Shown here: one piece after another, positions 33,239 through 43,261 of the stretch | Layout: the number at the start of each line of letters is the position of its first letter | How positions within the stretch are numbered: position 1 is the first letter of the stretch | Assembly: GCF_035046485.1 (NCBI RefSeq) | Contig: NC_085137.1 | Coordinates: 480,742,252-480,806,251, forward strand | DNA length: 64,000 nucleotides | Direction: 5' to 3' | DNA from: Aedes albopictus | Lineage: Eukaryota; Arthropoda; Insecta; Diptera; Culicidae | Made by a program: the position numbers and the translations under genes | The notes under the pieces: generated by a model | Database searches by the model: none | Seen by the model: only the letters and a program-made list of their open reading frames with translations | Told to the model about the DNA's origin: nothing

Positions 33239-33275
33239 GCGCGATTGCTCGCTTCACGCGGAAAGCAAGCAATCG
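33239..33275. other. Short GC-rich hairpin
   Basis: GCGATTGCTCGCTT and AAAGCAAGCAATCGC pair over 14 of 15 positions around a CACGCGG loop. It sits just downstream (minus-strand sense) of the LINE remnant's 3' end. It may belong to an element terminus; function unknown. Confidence 0.45.
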
Positions 33276-33534
33276 CCCACCCGCATTCGGTAGTTACTCA
33301 ATATTTACTATAAACGACGACCATCCAGCAACTGACGACAGCTTCGACGGGCCGCCATCAGCATGGTTGACTCTGCGAGCGAGTCTAACCACCGCGTAAA
33401 ACACACTTCCGAAGCACGAACGATTTCTTCACAAAATTCTACATATAAAAATGAATTTGTGGAGTACTGAGTGCAAAACACAGTGATTTTATCTTGTACC
33501 GACTTTTCGAACCCTCTAGGCAGAATACCCTCTT

Positions 33535-35165
33535 CGAATGAGTGTAATCAGTTTCGTACCTTTTAATTCCGCCCTAATTGCTTATCCTTTGACAGATACG
33601 CGTATTTCGACTACCACTTGTAATCTTCCTCAGTGTCAGTTATCCTCAGTGGTAAATATCGCCTTCGCTAGCGCCCACCTTAGCCAGAGACTCCGCTTTC
33701 TCATTGCCCGGAATCGAGCAATGTTACAGGATCCAAGCTATGGTGATGGTGTATGAGCGTTTGGACAAATCACTCAAGGCTTGGCGTATTCCATTCAGGA
33801 AGTACGCTGAGTGCTTCATCAATTTCATTGACCGAACAGCCTCCAAAGAGCTTAGACTGTCGGTAAAAATAAAGTAGTGCTTAGGTGGAAGAGTGCTAAC
33901 GTACTCTAAGGTGTAGTATATAGCCGCTAGCTCAGCAACGTATACCGAACAGGGCTTTTGAAGTATGAAGGCGGCGCTATGAAAATCGTTGTAGACACCA
34001 AAACCAGTCGAATCATTTGTCTTTGAACCATCTGTGAAGAGCTGTCTGTCCCCGCCTATGCCCGGGTAGAGGTGAATAACAAACCAATAACTAAAGAATA
34101 ACTTATTTTGTCATCATATCTAAATTTGCAATTCTTTAGTTCTTTATGAATAGCTCAGAATGACACATAAATTACAAAATATGCTGTCATTGTAAAACTT
34201 GTAATTGACGAGTTATTACTAAATAGTATAATAACATAATAATAACAAATGTTACTATCATACCTTCCTGCCACAATATCAAAACAATAACAAAATTTAC
34301 CATCATATTAAAATATGTTATTATTTTGACATTCGTTTTGCTATCATTTTGTTATTACAATGGCAAAATCTCTTATTCTTTAGTTGTTATGCCATAGAAA
34401 TTCAGTTATTATTTTTGTTATTTTAACTCTTATTTCAAACAAACTGATAGCAAATTTTGCCATTCAAACATTCTATTTTAATGGTAAAATTTGCCCTTCA
34501 TTTGCCATTTCGCTCTACCCGGGTATGCCCGAACTTACTTGCAAAGATTTGCGTAATACACATGGAACGAAAAGATTCTGGTATCCCATGGACCTCATCC
34601 TTCATGGACAGAGCAAAATCCACAGAGGAACTGTCGAAGTCTGAGAAGTTGTCACAATTGGTATTAGCCGGAGATGGGCTCACCTCCAGCGTCATGTACC
34701 AGTAGTACACACTCATAAAAGGAGTTTGAGGGTTCTGTTCGAGCAGCTTTTCGAAATTTTATATGACCAATGGATTCACAACCTCGCATCGGATGAGGAA
34801 CCGGAACGTCAGCTCCGCAAAGTGGTCTGTCAGAGGCTGTACACCAGCAAGTACCTCTAAACTCATTGTGTGAGTCGAGTTCATGCAACCTAACGCGATA
34901 CGAAGGCAACGGTACTGAACTCGTTGAAGCTTCAGCAAGTGTGTTTTCGCCGCGGATTAAAAACAAAAACTACCGTATTCTAAAACCGACAGAATGGTTG
35001 TTTGGTACAGCCTGATCAGATCTTCCGGATGCGTTCCCCACCATGTTCCGGTAACAGTTCGCATAAAATTGATTCGCTTTTGGCATTTTTGTATCAGAAA
35101 CACAATGTGCTTCCCCCAGGTGCGTTTGGAGTCGAACCAGACGCCGAGATATTGAGAAGACATTC
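33535..35165 (-). pseudogene. LOA/I-type LINE remnant: RT C-terminus plus RNase H
   Basis: On the minus strand the RT thumb/C-terminal region reads YLGVWFDSKRTWGKHI, then HPEDLIRLYQTTILSVLEYG. After several stops and frame changes the sequence reaches CITQIFASKFGH. Past an inserted MITE (34061-34523) it gives an RNase H domain with LFTDGSKTNDSTGFGVY, VAELAAIYYTLEYV, FIFTDSLSSLEAV and CSIPGNEKAESLA. These carry the expected acidic residues and the DGS, AEL, TDS and GNE motifs. Stops within (for example after AWIL) show that it is dead. RNase H after RT is typical of LOA, I and R1-type clades. A SINE abuts the upstream end at 35171. Confidence 0.85.
34061..34523. mobile_element. 463-bp MITE inserted in RNase H domain
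   Basis: Perfect inverted ends CCCGGGTAGAG/CTCTACCCGGG are flanked by TATG at 34057-34060 and 34524-34527. Removing it and one TATG restores the LINE frame FGH then GGDRQLFTDGS. The interior is AT-rich with many AACAAAAT/ATTTTGTTA words and no coding capacity. The 4-bp target does not identify the superfamily. Confidence 0.82.
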
Positions 35166-35170
35166 TATGA

Positions 35171-35366
35171 GTGGCTTCGTGGTCGTGCGGCTAGTGTCAT
35201 CAAGCATTTAGTCGCATCGTGCTAGGAGCGCGGGTTCGATTCCCGCCGCAGCTGTCAGGAAAAGTTTTCGGATGGGCCACTGGGCGTTGCATGCTAGTCC
35301 GTTGTCTAGTGTCGTGCTTCCTTCAAAGAGCGAATAGCTCACTGGAAGTACTAAACGTGTCAGTGA
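35171..35366 (+). mobile_element. tRNA-derived SINE, copy 1
   Basis: GTGGTCGTGCGGCTAGTGTC serves as A-box region. GGGTTCGATTCCC (35232-35244) is the B-box. The body CAGGAAAAGTTTTCG, GTCTAGTGTCGTGCTTCC and the end AAACGTGTCAGTG are shared with copies at 35728-35929 and 51941-52131. Confidence 0.75.
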
Positions 35367-35389
35367 ATCTTTTTAGGTAAACCAAACCA

Positions 35390-35653
35390 AGAATGGGGGT
35401 ATGCAGCATGACCTGGCCATGATGAGGGTGACGGTTTCGATTTCCGGTCATTCCAGGAATTTCACGTACAGGTAATTTGCATGAATTTCTTGAGCATAGA
35501 ATGTCTTCGAGCCAGCTACACAATATACACACATGCAGAATGGTTATTAGCAGAAGAATCTCTAAGTTAATAATTGGGAAAGTGCACATAGAATACTAAC
35601 CTGCAAACAGACTTTGGCTCAGTTCGAACCCTGCGCCATAAAGAAGAAGAAGA
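35390..35653 (+). mobile_element. Degenerate Feilai-like SINE
   Basis: ATGACCTGGCCATGATGAGG leads to a B-box-like GGTTTCGATTTCC. Then come GAGCATAGAATG, CAATATACACACATGC, AAAGTGCACATAGAATACTAA and the end GCCATAAAGAAGAAGAAG. Block order follows Feilai at 54075. This uninterrupted copy is the reference for the split SINE at 10571. Confidence 0.65.
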
Positions 35654-35727
35654 CATATAAAATACTTATTTTTTAGAACAGTCCTCGTTAACGGTTATCA
35701 GCCGCAAGTGCGTTAAAGTATAAAAAA

Positions 35728-35929
35728 CACAGACACGTTCAATGCTTCCAGGGAGCTATTCGCTCTTTGAAGCAAGCACGACACTAGACAACGGACTAGC
35801 ATGCAACGTCCAGTGGCACAGCCGAAAACATTTCCTGACAGCTACGGGGGGAATCGAAGCCGCGCTCCTCAGCACAATGCGACTAAATGATTGGTGACAT
35901 AACTCTAGCCGCACGACCACGAAGCCACA
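35728..35929 (-). mobile_element. tRNA-derived SINE, copy 2 (inverted)
   Basis: Reverse complement of the family at 35171: GAAGCCACGACC-type head near 35925 and CACGTTCAATGCTTCC at the 3' end (35735). The B-box is degraded. It lies 360 bp from copy 1 in opposite orientation. Confidence 0.72.
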
Positions 35930-36151
35930 GTTTTCATTCACATCTGGGTATTTGCAGTCCACAGAGAACTATTTTACAACTGTGTAGTCTGCTCTACACA
36001 GAGTCCACTTGAACTGGTTTGTTTGCATGAATTTCTTCAAATATTATCATTTCAACCGGTACTTTCTGCGGTACAATTTTGTATTTATCTTAAGTATTCG
36101 ATAAATGTTACGTTTCGTCACTTGAAACGTAGTTTTATCAAGCACTTGCAC

Positions 36152-36160
36152 TATATAAAA
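36152..36160 (+). promoter_or_regulatory. TATA box TATATAAAA
   Basis: A strong TATA element 50 bp upstream of the ATG at 36202, giving an expected transcription start near 36180-36186 and a very short leader. The only good core promoter seen adjoining an intact gene here. Confidence 0.6.
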
Positions 36161-36201
36161 TCGCGCAGACGTACTGACCCAATTAGTATACATTTGGAAC
36201 A

Positions 36202-36771
36202 ATGTTCCAAAACAGTATGAAACTGTACGGAGCAATTGTAGCCTCTATGGCTTTAGTCCTTGCCGTAGCTGCTGCACCGAACCCAGATGTCTCCCCTGAC
36301 ACCAACATCGGAGATGTAGACATAGTCATACGCCAACAGAGCGCCGACTTTCTGAAAGACATCTACGCCGCAACGAGTCAACCGCAACCGGACGGATCCC
36401 TCGAAGTGCTCGAAGAATTAGTCGCAGCTTCTGTGCCGGAACCGATACGCCAGGAAGTGGCCAACGAGCTGGAAACCAGCGATGATGGAACCTTGTCGGA
36501 CGATCTGAAAGAACGTATCAATTATCACATTCTCGAGTGGTCGCTGCAGTACGTTCCGGATGATTTACAACGGGACATCACCGCTGTTTTGGAGATGTAC
36601 CGAACCACTGGACAAGTATCGGAAGATAGTGAGCTGTTGGAACGCGTCCGGCAGTACGTTGCCAACTTGGAAACTGGTGGACGAAACAAACGTGGTTTTT
36701 GGAGCGGATTGTTTAAAGCTGTGTTGAAATACGTGATCAATTTCTTTTTGGATCAATGGAATACAGATTGA
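36202..36771 (+). CDS. Putative secreted propeptide precursor, unknown family
   Basis: I do not recognise the family. The 189-residue frame is intact and moderately GC-rich against an AT-rich background, has a TATA box 50 bp upstream, and an in-frame TAG at 36184-36186 limits extension. There are two possible starts: M1, or M6 giving MKLYGAIVASMALVLAVAAA, a classic signal peptide with cleavage near residue 25. Both have A at -3. Residues 26-160 form an acidic, Glu/Asp-rich, probably helical region without cysteine. RNKR (161-164) fits a furin-type site. The remaining 25 residues start GFWSGLFKAVLKY and include INFFLDQW. Polar residues at S4, K8, K12, N16 and D20 of this tail line up on one face of a helix, so it looks membrane-active. 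This architecture fits an antimicrobial or other bioactive peptide precursor, or a secreted reproductive or salivary protein. That is an inference. No canonical AATAAA was seen in the next 200 bp. Confidence 0.82.
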   Translation: MFQNSMKLYGAIVASMALVLAVAAAPNPDVSPDTNIGDVDIVIRQQSADFLKDIYAATSQPQPDGSLEVLEELVAASVPEPIRQEVANELETSDDGTLSDDLKERINYHILEWSLQYVPDDLQRDITAVLEMYRTTGQVSEDSELLERVRQYVANLETGGRNKRGFWSGLFKAVLKYVINFFLDQWNTD

Positions 36772-37152
36772 GATTAGAAGCATCGTTTGACTAAGCAGAA
36801 CACTGGTTTCAATCAATCATTTGAGTTTTAATCATTTTGGTAGTTTGGAATCTTTAATATTTAATACAGCTATAATTCAGCCAGCGACATTCGTCCTCTA
36901 TAGTTTATTAACTCTATTAACCCGTAAACACCCGGACGATCTATTTTTGGCAGAAATGCAATATCTTCTTTGTTTTTCAACATTTTACCCTGGATTTTTT
37001 TTTATAGTCAAGGGGAGTAGTTGTGCTAAGAAATGCGTGGTACCTCCCCCCTTTGCTCCCTTCCCCCTTTTTGTGATAGTCGAAAATACGTGGCTCTTTG
37101 TATTTTTTATAAATTCTACATGATTATACTCAAATTTCATCTTTTTGCCAAG
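36772..37152. other. 3' flank, no recognisable feature
   Basis: AT-rich; TTTAATATTTAATAC near 36854 might act as a weak polyadenylation region. Two C-rich patches around 37045-37070 resemble decayed ATCCAT-type MITE sequence. Confidence 0.35.
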
Positions 37153-37153
37153 C

Positions 37154-37759
37154 ATCAATAGTTTTCATAATTGAATTTTATTGGCTTTTCTCGGTGAACT
37201 TAATACTACTCAAAGAAGGAGGGAGTAACGAAAGTAATGAAAGAAACGGTGGATAGAATCGCAAGTGTGCGACGAGAGAAATTGAATAGAAGTTGAAAAT
37301 TAACAGAGGGCCATAATTGAACAACACAATCACAACGACGACCCCTTTGCCTAACGTTCTCGTGTTGAACGGCTAGGTACTAGTAGTTTGATGATGACTA
37401 CTAGCCCTAGACAGGCAAAAAGATCGTGGTTGTGATCTGTTAAATGTTGTTCGGCTTTGCTTTCGGTTCTATCGATCTGTGACACTTGTTCAGAGATTCA
37501 TATCGAGCGAACGTTACTTATTTGATTTTCGCGCTTTCATCTCGTATGCTCCTATTGTGTCCAAATGATCTTATTCGAACCGAGTTTCATTCTTTCTTGC
37601 CAACTGGATTTTACTTTCTAGGTTTAATCACCGTTTCTTTCATTACTTTCGTTACTCCCTCCTTCTTTGAGTAGTATTAAGTTCACCGAGAAAAGCCAAT
37701 AAAATTCAATTATGATAAAGTCATGCGGTGATTAAACCTAGAAAGTATCAATAGTTTTC
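37154..37759. mobile_element. Inverted-repeat element with 13-bp direct flanks
   Basis: ATCAATAGTTTTC occurs at 37154-37166 and 37747-37759. Directly inside lies an 84-bp arm (37167-37250, starting ATAATTGAATTTTATTGG), repeated perfectly inverted at 37630-37713. A second, 21-bp stem (37613-37633 with 37726-37746, ending CTAGAAAGT) folds the right arm into a terminal hairpin. A further hairpin, TACTAGTAGT with ACTACTAG, lies at about 37378-37405. There is no coding region. The 13-bp flank is unlike common cut-and-paste elements. Confidence 0.65.
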
Positions 37760-38155
37760 GTTGATCCTTGACATGCAGTGTATTACTACCCATCATAGTC
37801 TGTTGAAGTTTTGATCCCAGAGCTATTCTAAGGCCTCCAAAGTACTCCGAAGTTTGTGCGACAAATCCAACATCCTATACCAAATTTTATGCACGAAAGA
37901 AAGCCTCAAATCACTCCTAGAATATTCATGGTACATGAATTGGGTGATCTAGGTCATCCAAATTACTCTGGAATTCATTTTCTAAAGATCTACAACATCT
38001 ACCATCATTTGTGTTCACTCTGTACATGAAATTTAGTCACGTTGATGTCCATTAGACCTCGCAATGCTACGAGCAACTCGATATTGTGGTAGTTGAACAT
38101 TCCGTGAAATAATAATGGCCTCCAAAATACTTTGAAGTTTGGGTTACGATATCTA
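37760..38155. other. Repeat words without clear unit
   Basis: CCTCCAAAGTACTCCGAAGTTTG and related phrases recur here and at 38110 and 39330-39400, indicating a diverged tandem sequence of roughly 150-300 bp units that continues beyond the next element. Confidence 0.35.
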
Positions 38156-39045
38156 GAGTAAAGTGGGGCAAAAGCTCGACCCTAGTTGAAAATTCAAATT
38201 TTTTGAAAAAGTCGAAGCAAATAAAAATAAATGAATACCGTGTGGTTATTCTACCATCTATGAGCTAATTTTTTGCTGAAAAAAGTTACGCCAAATGTCT
38301 TTTCAATTTTGAGTTACAACACCTTTTGTATGTGTGCGTCTTTTTCGAACTCTTGCCCCACCGCTGGGGCAAAAGTTCGAATCTAGTGTTTGTGGGATTT
38401 CGCTAACCGTAGCACACTATTTTGACACTTTGGTAATAGAAACAATTGAAACCAATTGATATTTGATGTTGGAACTGGAATACACTTTAAAGTTCGATCT
38501 GGATTTTACCCAAATCAGGGTTAAATTTACTACACCAAAAATTAGTAGTTTTCCGCCAAATTTAGATAAAATAACATTGTTTTTCAACTTTGATCGTATT
38601 TTCTCACTAATTACATCATTTATAGAGATAATATGTACATTTTACACAATTTTAGGTTTTTACCTGAAGTTGCCATATGACTCGAACTTTTGCCCCACTA
38701 TGGGTAAAATATGATTTCCAAATCTTTTTTGCAAAAAGTTATGCATGCTAAAGCATCTTCAGAATATACCTAGTTACGCCCCAAAATAAAGGACCGAGTT
38801 CAACTGCATTACAATTCCAATCCATGCATTGGAAGGACCATCGCAAATTACATTTTTTTGATCAAAAATCAACAATTTGCCATAACTTTTCGAAACATTG
38901 ATCAATTTTCATAATTTTTGGAGTGGAAGATTTTTTTTCAAAAAGGTTTCGAACAACCTTGACACCCGAAAGAAATAATTTGAATTGCGCTCAAAAACTT
39001 CAAAAGAAACTCTTGCCCTACTCGAACTTTTGCCCCACTTTACTC
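38156..39045. mobile_element. TIR element, GTGGGGCAAAAG ends with internal copies
   Basis: GAGTAAAGTGGGGCAAAAG on the left is mirrored at the right by CTTTTGCCCCACTTTACTC with one change. The terminal phrase recurs internally at 38352-38383 (TTGCCCCACCGCTGGGGCAA palindrome) and 38685-38705. CGATAT precedes the left end by three bases and follows the right end, so the target duplication is unclear. Non-coding. Confidence 0.65.
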
Positions 39046-39544
39046 GATATACTGTATCATGCTTTAATTGTAAAAAATATTCGTGGGATGTAGTCTATAC
39101 TACTGATGGAGCCTCAGTGCACAACTATAATGCTTTTGGTACATTTATGGGGTATTCCAGGCTTACCAAACTATTTTGCAATTAGGACCTTCAAGTTCTA
39201 CAGGCTCTACTCTTGTTTCTGCTCATTCTATAGACATAATTCTTTCACGATTGTGTCTGTTGCACCTCATAATATTGCGAGTATCTCTATGTGTTGCAAT
39301 TTGGGTGTCCACTGGTATTCAAATAGACCCAATGTATTTTGAAGTATGGGTCGCAATATCCTCCGTAAATCTTATGATATATTTATTGTAGCGAATGCTC
39401 GTGGAATATAATCTGTGCTACTCTTAGAGACTCGGAGTGCAATTCTGATAACTTAGCAACATTCACTTGGTGATCTAGTTCATTTTAATTATTCTGGAAT
39501 AAAGACCTTCAAGCTCCACAAGCTCTACTGAATCTCTTTACTTT
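39046..39544. repeat. Continuation of diverged tandem words
   Basis: TACTGATGGAGCCTCAGTGC, TTCTACAGGCTCTACTC and similar phrases pair with copies at 37860-38100 and 39410-39540. The element at 38156 therefore probably split an older tandem repeat. Confidence 0.35.
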
Positions 39545-41345
39545 ATCGGTGTAGCTCCTCCAAAAGATCCTTCAGGAATTCTTCCAAGACTTTCGCCAAG
39601 AATTCTTCAAATAATTTTTCCAGGTATTCCTCCACGAAAACCTGGAAGAATTCTTCCAAGAATTTTTCAAGAAATTCCTCGAAATTCTTCCAGGAGTTCC
39701 TCCAAGTATTCTACCAGAAATTCCTACAACAACCCCTCCAGGAACTTTCTTCAACAACTCCAGCAGGAATTTCTTCAAGAATTTCTCCAGATATTACTCT
39801 AAAAAATTCTGCCAAGATTTCCTCAAAGAATCCCTTTAGTTATTCCTCCATTAATTTCTCCAGGAATTCCTCATAGACTTCTGCTTAGAAATTCTCCAAA
39901 CATTCCTCCAGAAATTCCTCCAAGAATTCCACTATGGTTTTTTTAAGAAGCGCTCAAGGGATTTCTCTAGAAAACCCTCAAAGAATTTCTTCCGAAACCT
40001 CCGAGAAATCGTCCAAAAACTCTTCCAAAAATTCCTCCAGGGGTTTATCCGAGATTATTTTCAGGCATTTCTCCAGAAATTCCTCCAGAATTTCGTGAAT
40101 AATTTTTTTCAAGGAATTCCAACAGAAATTACTTCAGGAAATCCTCCAGGAACTTTTGCAGGAATTCTTCGTAGAATTCTTCCAGGGATTTTTTTGGAAA
40201 GTTTTTCAAAAATTCCTCCACAAATTCTTCCATGAACATCCCTAGGCTCCTTCAGGAAACCTTTAGTAAATCCTCAAAAAAAAGTCCTCACATAGCACTA
40301 AGAAATCGTCCGAAAATTCCTTCAGGGATTTCCTCAGAAATACCTCCGAAAACTGTTGAGGAATTACGCAAAAAAAAATCCTCCCGAAATTCCTCAAGAA
40401 ACTCCTTCGGGAATTACTCCAGCAATTCCTCCAGGAACTCTTTCAGGTATTCCTGGAAAAAATTCTTCTTGGAACTCCACCACGAAGTCCTCCAAGAATT
40501 TCCCAAGGACTATCTCCAAGAATTTATCCAGGAATTCCTCCAAGACATCTGGCTAGAATTATTTCAAGAATCCCTCAAGGAATTCCTCTAAAAAATCCTA
40601 CAGGGCCTTCCCCAAGAATTTCACCAGGGGTCCCTTTAAAACTACTGCCAAGAATCCCTTCAGGTTTTTCGCCAGGAATATATCCAAGGATTTTTTCAAT
40701 CCCAGGGATTTCTCCGAGATTTTTTTTTAGAAAACTCTCCAGGAACTGCTCCGAGACTTCTTCCTAGAATTCCTCCAAGAATCCCATCAGGAACTTCTCC
40801 AAGAATTTCTCCATAAAATCCTCCATCAAATGTCTCCAGGTATTCCTCCAAAACTTCTGCTAAGAATTTCTTCAAGAATCCGCCCAGGAATACCTCCAGG
40901 ATATATTCCAGAAATTCGTCCATCAAGTACTCCAGAAATTCCTGCAGGAAATCCTCCAGGAATTACTCTACGAATTCCTCCAGGAATTACTCTACGGATT
41001 CCTTCTGGAATTACTACAGGAATTCCTCTAGGAATTAATCCGGGAAATACTCCAAGAATTCCTACAAGAAATATTTCGGGAATTCCTCCAGAAAACACTC
41101 CAAAGTTTTCTCCAGGATTTCCTCCAAGATTTATTCCAGGAAGTACTGCAGGAATTCCTACAAGGAATATTTCAGAAATTACTCCAAGAGATAAAAATTA
41201 TGTATAAAGAAATAACTCCGAAAATTTCTCCAGGAGTTCCTTCAGGACTTCTTCAAGTAAATCCTTCAGGAATTCATCTAAGAATTCCCCCAGGATGTTC
41301 TTTTAAAATTCCTTCACACCACATGAATTCTTCCAGAAAGCACTC
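39545..41345 (+). repeat. AATTCCTCCAGG array, forward orientation
   Basis: GAATTCCTCCAGGAATT-like units with about 12-bp period and strong divergence run for 1.8 kb with C-rich sense on the plus strand. GGAATTCC cores are palindromic; the CCTCCA part gives the direction. Peptide frames with GIPPG or SRNSS patterns are artefacts. Confidence 0.85.
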
Positions 41346-41975
41346 CAGGAATTCCTGCAGGATTTATACAGAAATTTCTTCAAGAAATTCTTGGACAAAT
41401 TCCTGGTAGAATTATTGTAGGAATTCTTGGAGGAATTCCAGAAAGAAATTTTCAAGGAATTCCTGAAGAAATTCCCAGAGAAAATCTTGGTGGATTTCTT
41501 GAAAGAAGTCTTGAAGGTATTCCTGAAGTAATTCATGGAAGTAATTCTGGCAGGAATTCTGGATTGTTGGAGGAATTCCTGGAGGAGTTCTTGGATGATT
41601 TCCTGATGGAATCCCTGGGGAATTTCCTGTGGGCATTTCTGGGTCAATTTTCTCAAGGATTTTCTGGAAGAATTCCTGAAGGTATTTATTGAAAAATCCC
41701 TAGAGGTATTCCCTGCCCAAATTCCTGGAGGGATTCTTGGAGGAATTTTTGACAGAAGCATTGGAGCAGGTTTTAGAGATATTCTTAACAGAGCTACTGT
41801 CGGGATTCCTGAAAGAATTTCTGGAGGAATTCCTGGACGGATTCTTGGAGAAATTCTTAGCAGAAGTTTTTTTAGGAATAAATGAAGAAATTCTTGGAAA
41901 AAATCCTGGAGGAATTTTTGGAGAAATTTCTGAAGAAGTCTCGGAGCAGTTCCACGGAGGAGTGCCTGGAGTTGT
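41346..41975 (-). repeat. Same array, inverted orientation
   Basis: From about 41390 the units read CCTGGAGGAATTC, the reverse complement of the preceding array. The change creates a large inverted structure centred near 41350-41390. The 225-residue minus-strand frame across it is low-complexity (FLQEFLQ-type) and not supported as a gene. Confidence 0.8.
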
Positions 41976-41979
41976 CCCA

Positions 41980-42387
41980 CACTCTTAAAAAATTAGAAAT
42001 TTACACGTGACGTAAACCATTAACGTACGTAAACATTTCATGACTAAATGGCAAATTTGACTCAATTTTACATCCATCATGTAAGTTCGAGTTGGTTGCA
42101 CAAGATGTCAACAAACCTATCTGACCAAATAGGTAGAAGCAGTTTTACATTTATCGTTTGTCAAGTCGGTGATACAGTCGAGAGGCATAGTACGTGCCTC
42201 TGAATCAACGGACCCGAGTTCGAATCCAGTTCATTATTTTACTTACATATGTTTTATCTCTCGCTTCGGCTCTAGCGATTGCTAGCTTGACTTTATTGTG
42301 ATAGAAGACGTAAATTTGTGTCAAACGAGCCGCTCCTTTTATGTGCATCCAAGTGAACTTAAATTTACATGATTTTTTGTAAGAGTG
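41980..42387 (+). mobile_element. tRNA-bearing TIR element inside AATTCC array
   Basis: The ends are CACTCTTAAAAAATTAG and, read inward from the right, CACTCTTACAAAAAATC. Subterminal AAATTTACA words mirror each other. A tRNA-like segment with TTCGAATCC as B-box (42219-42227) is internal. It interrupts the inverted-orientation array, which resumes at 42390. No clear target duplication. Confidence 0.68.
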
Positions 42388-42389
42388 CA

Positions 42390-42605
42390 GGAGTATTTTC
42401 TTGAAAAATTTCTGAAGGTTTCCTTGAATTGGTGAAATTCCTGGAGGAATTCTTGGGGGGAATTCCTGAAGATATTATTAGAGAAATAATTCCTCTTATT
42501 CCTGAAGAACTTCCTGGTGGAATTCCAGGAAGAATTTATCAAGGAACTCCTGACAGAGTTCCTTCAGTAATTCCTGAAGGAGTTCCTTGAGTAATTTTGG
42601 GAGGA
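42390..42605 (-). repeat. AATTCC array remainder
   Basis: CCTGGAGGAATTCTTGG and CCTGAAGGAGTTCC units continue the orientation seen before the tRNA-bearing insertion. Confidence 0.7.
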
Positions 42606-42924
42606 ATTTTGCCGTAGTTGGCTTCTTTAGTGGTGTTGAGATAATTCCATATTCTGAATCTGCATGCCAAACCGAGCCGAAATCCAAATTTTCATCAATT
42701 TTGGTGCCCGGGAACCTATTTAAAAATCAATTTGAAATTTGTATGGGAGCGATTTATCGAACCACCCCTCGTCGCATTTTGTACTGAGCAGAGCTGTCAA
42801 GCAGTTGCCCAGCTGTCAAAAGGTGATTTCAAAAAATCTCTTTGAAATTGATTTTAGGTACCAAAATAAAGTTCTAAAAGTCTGAAAAAAAATCATAGCT
42901 GCTCAGAAAAAGGTGCACTTTCTT
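42606..42924. other. No supported gene
   Basis: Contains GGTGCCCGGGAACC and GAGCTGTCAAGCAG/CAGCTGTCAAAAGG words. Possibly an old element; no ends defined. Confidence 0.3.
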
Positions 42925-42985
42925 TTTTTTGTGTCTTTATTTATGAGATTTTCAGCCCGAGGCTGGTTCATCTCAGAAACAAAGG
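42925..42985 (-). repeat. SINE/LINE 3' tail, inverted
   Basis: The reverse complement gives AACCAGCCTCGGGCTGAAAA then TCTCATAAATAAAGACAC, matching the block at 26065-26143 without the CAAT tail. Confidence 0.55.
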
Positions 42986-43261
42986 TGCTCTTTCGTTTAA
43001 AAATAAGAAATCATTGATTTTTTCTTAATTTTAAAACCCAATTCCTTTAGGCGAAACTGTAAGCATTTCCTCATTTTTTTTTGGTTTTTGATTTTTTATA
43101 AAATAACTAGCAATATTTTCAAAACCGGTTTTCGTGCACAGGTGGAAAACATTTTTCGTTTTTGCAGAAACCATTTTTTTTTGTGAAATTTTGTTTAAAA
43201 ATGGTTTCTTCAAAAACGAAAAACATTTTCCATCTGGAAAAAAATTAGGAGATACCTTGAT
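42986..43261. other. No recognisable feature
   Basis: AT-rich. GAAAAACATTTTTC-type words occur in both orientations (43140-43230), making a weak palindrome. Confidence 0.35.

Noticed and set aside
33538..33756. 72-residue plus-strand frame
   Set aside because: Antisense to the RNase H domain of the LINE remnant, which explains the open reading.
34664..34966. 100-residue minus-strand frame
   Set aside because: Out of frame with the LINE RT C-terminal region that occupies the same bases.
39572..41409. Proline-rich GIPPGI proteins resembling collagen-like repeats
   Set aside because: Repeat-derived, present in several frames and both strands, with no signal peptide, promoter or conserved domain.
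41303..41980. 225-residue minus-strand open frame
   Set aside because: It is a translation of the degenerate AATTCC array, with low-complexity FLQEF/NSSRN patterns and overlapping equivalents in other frames and on the other strand.
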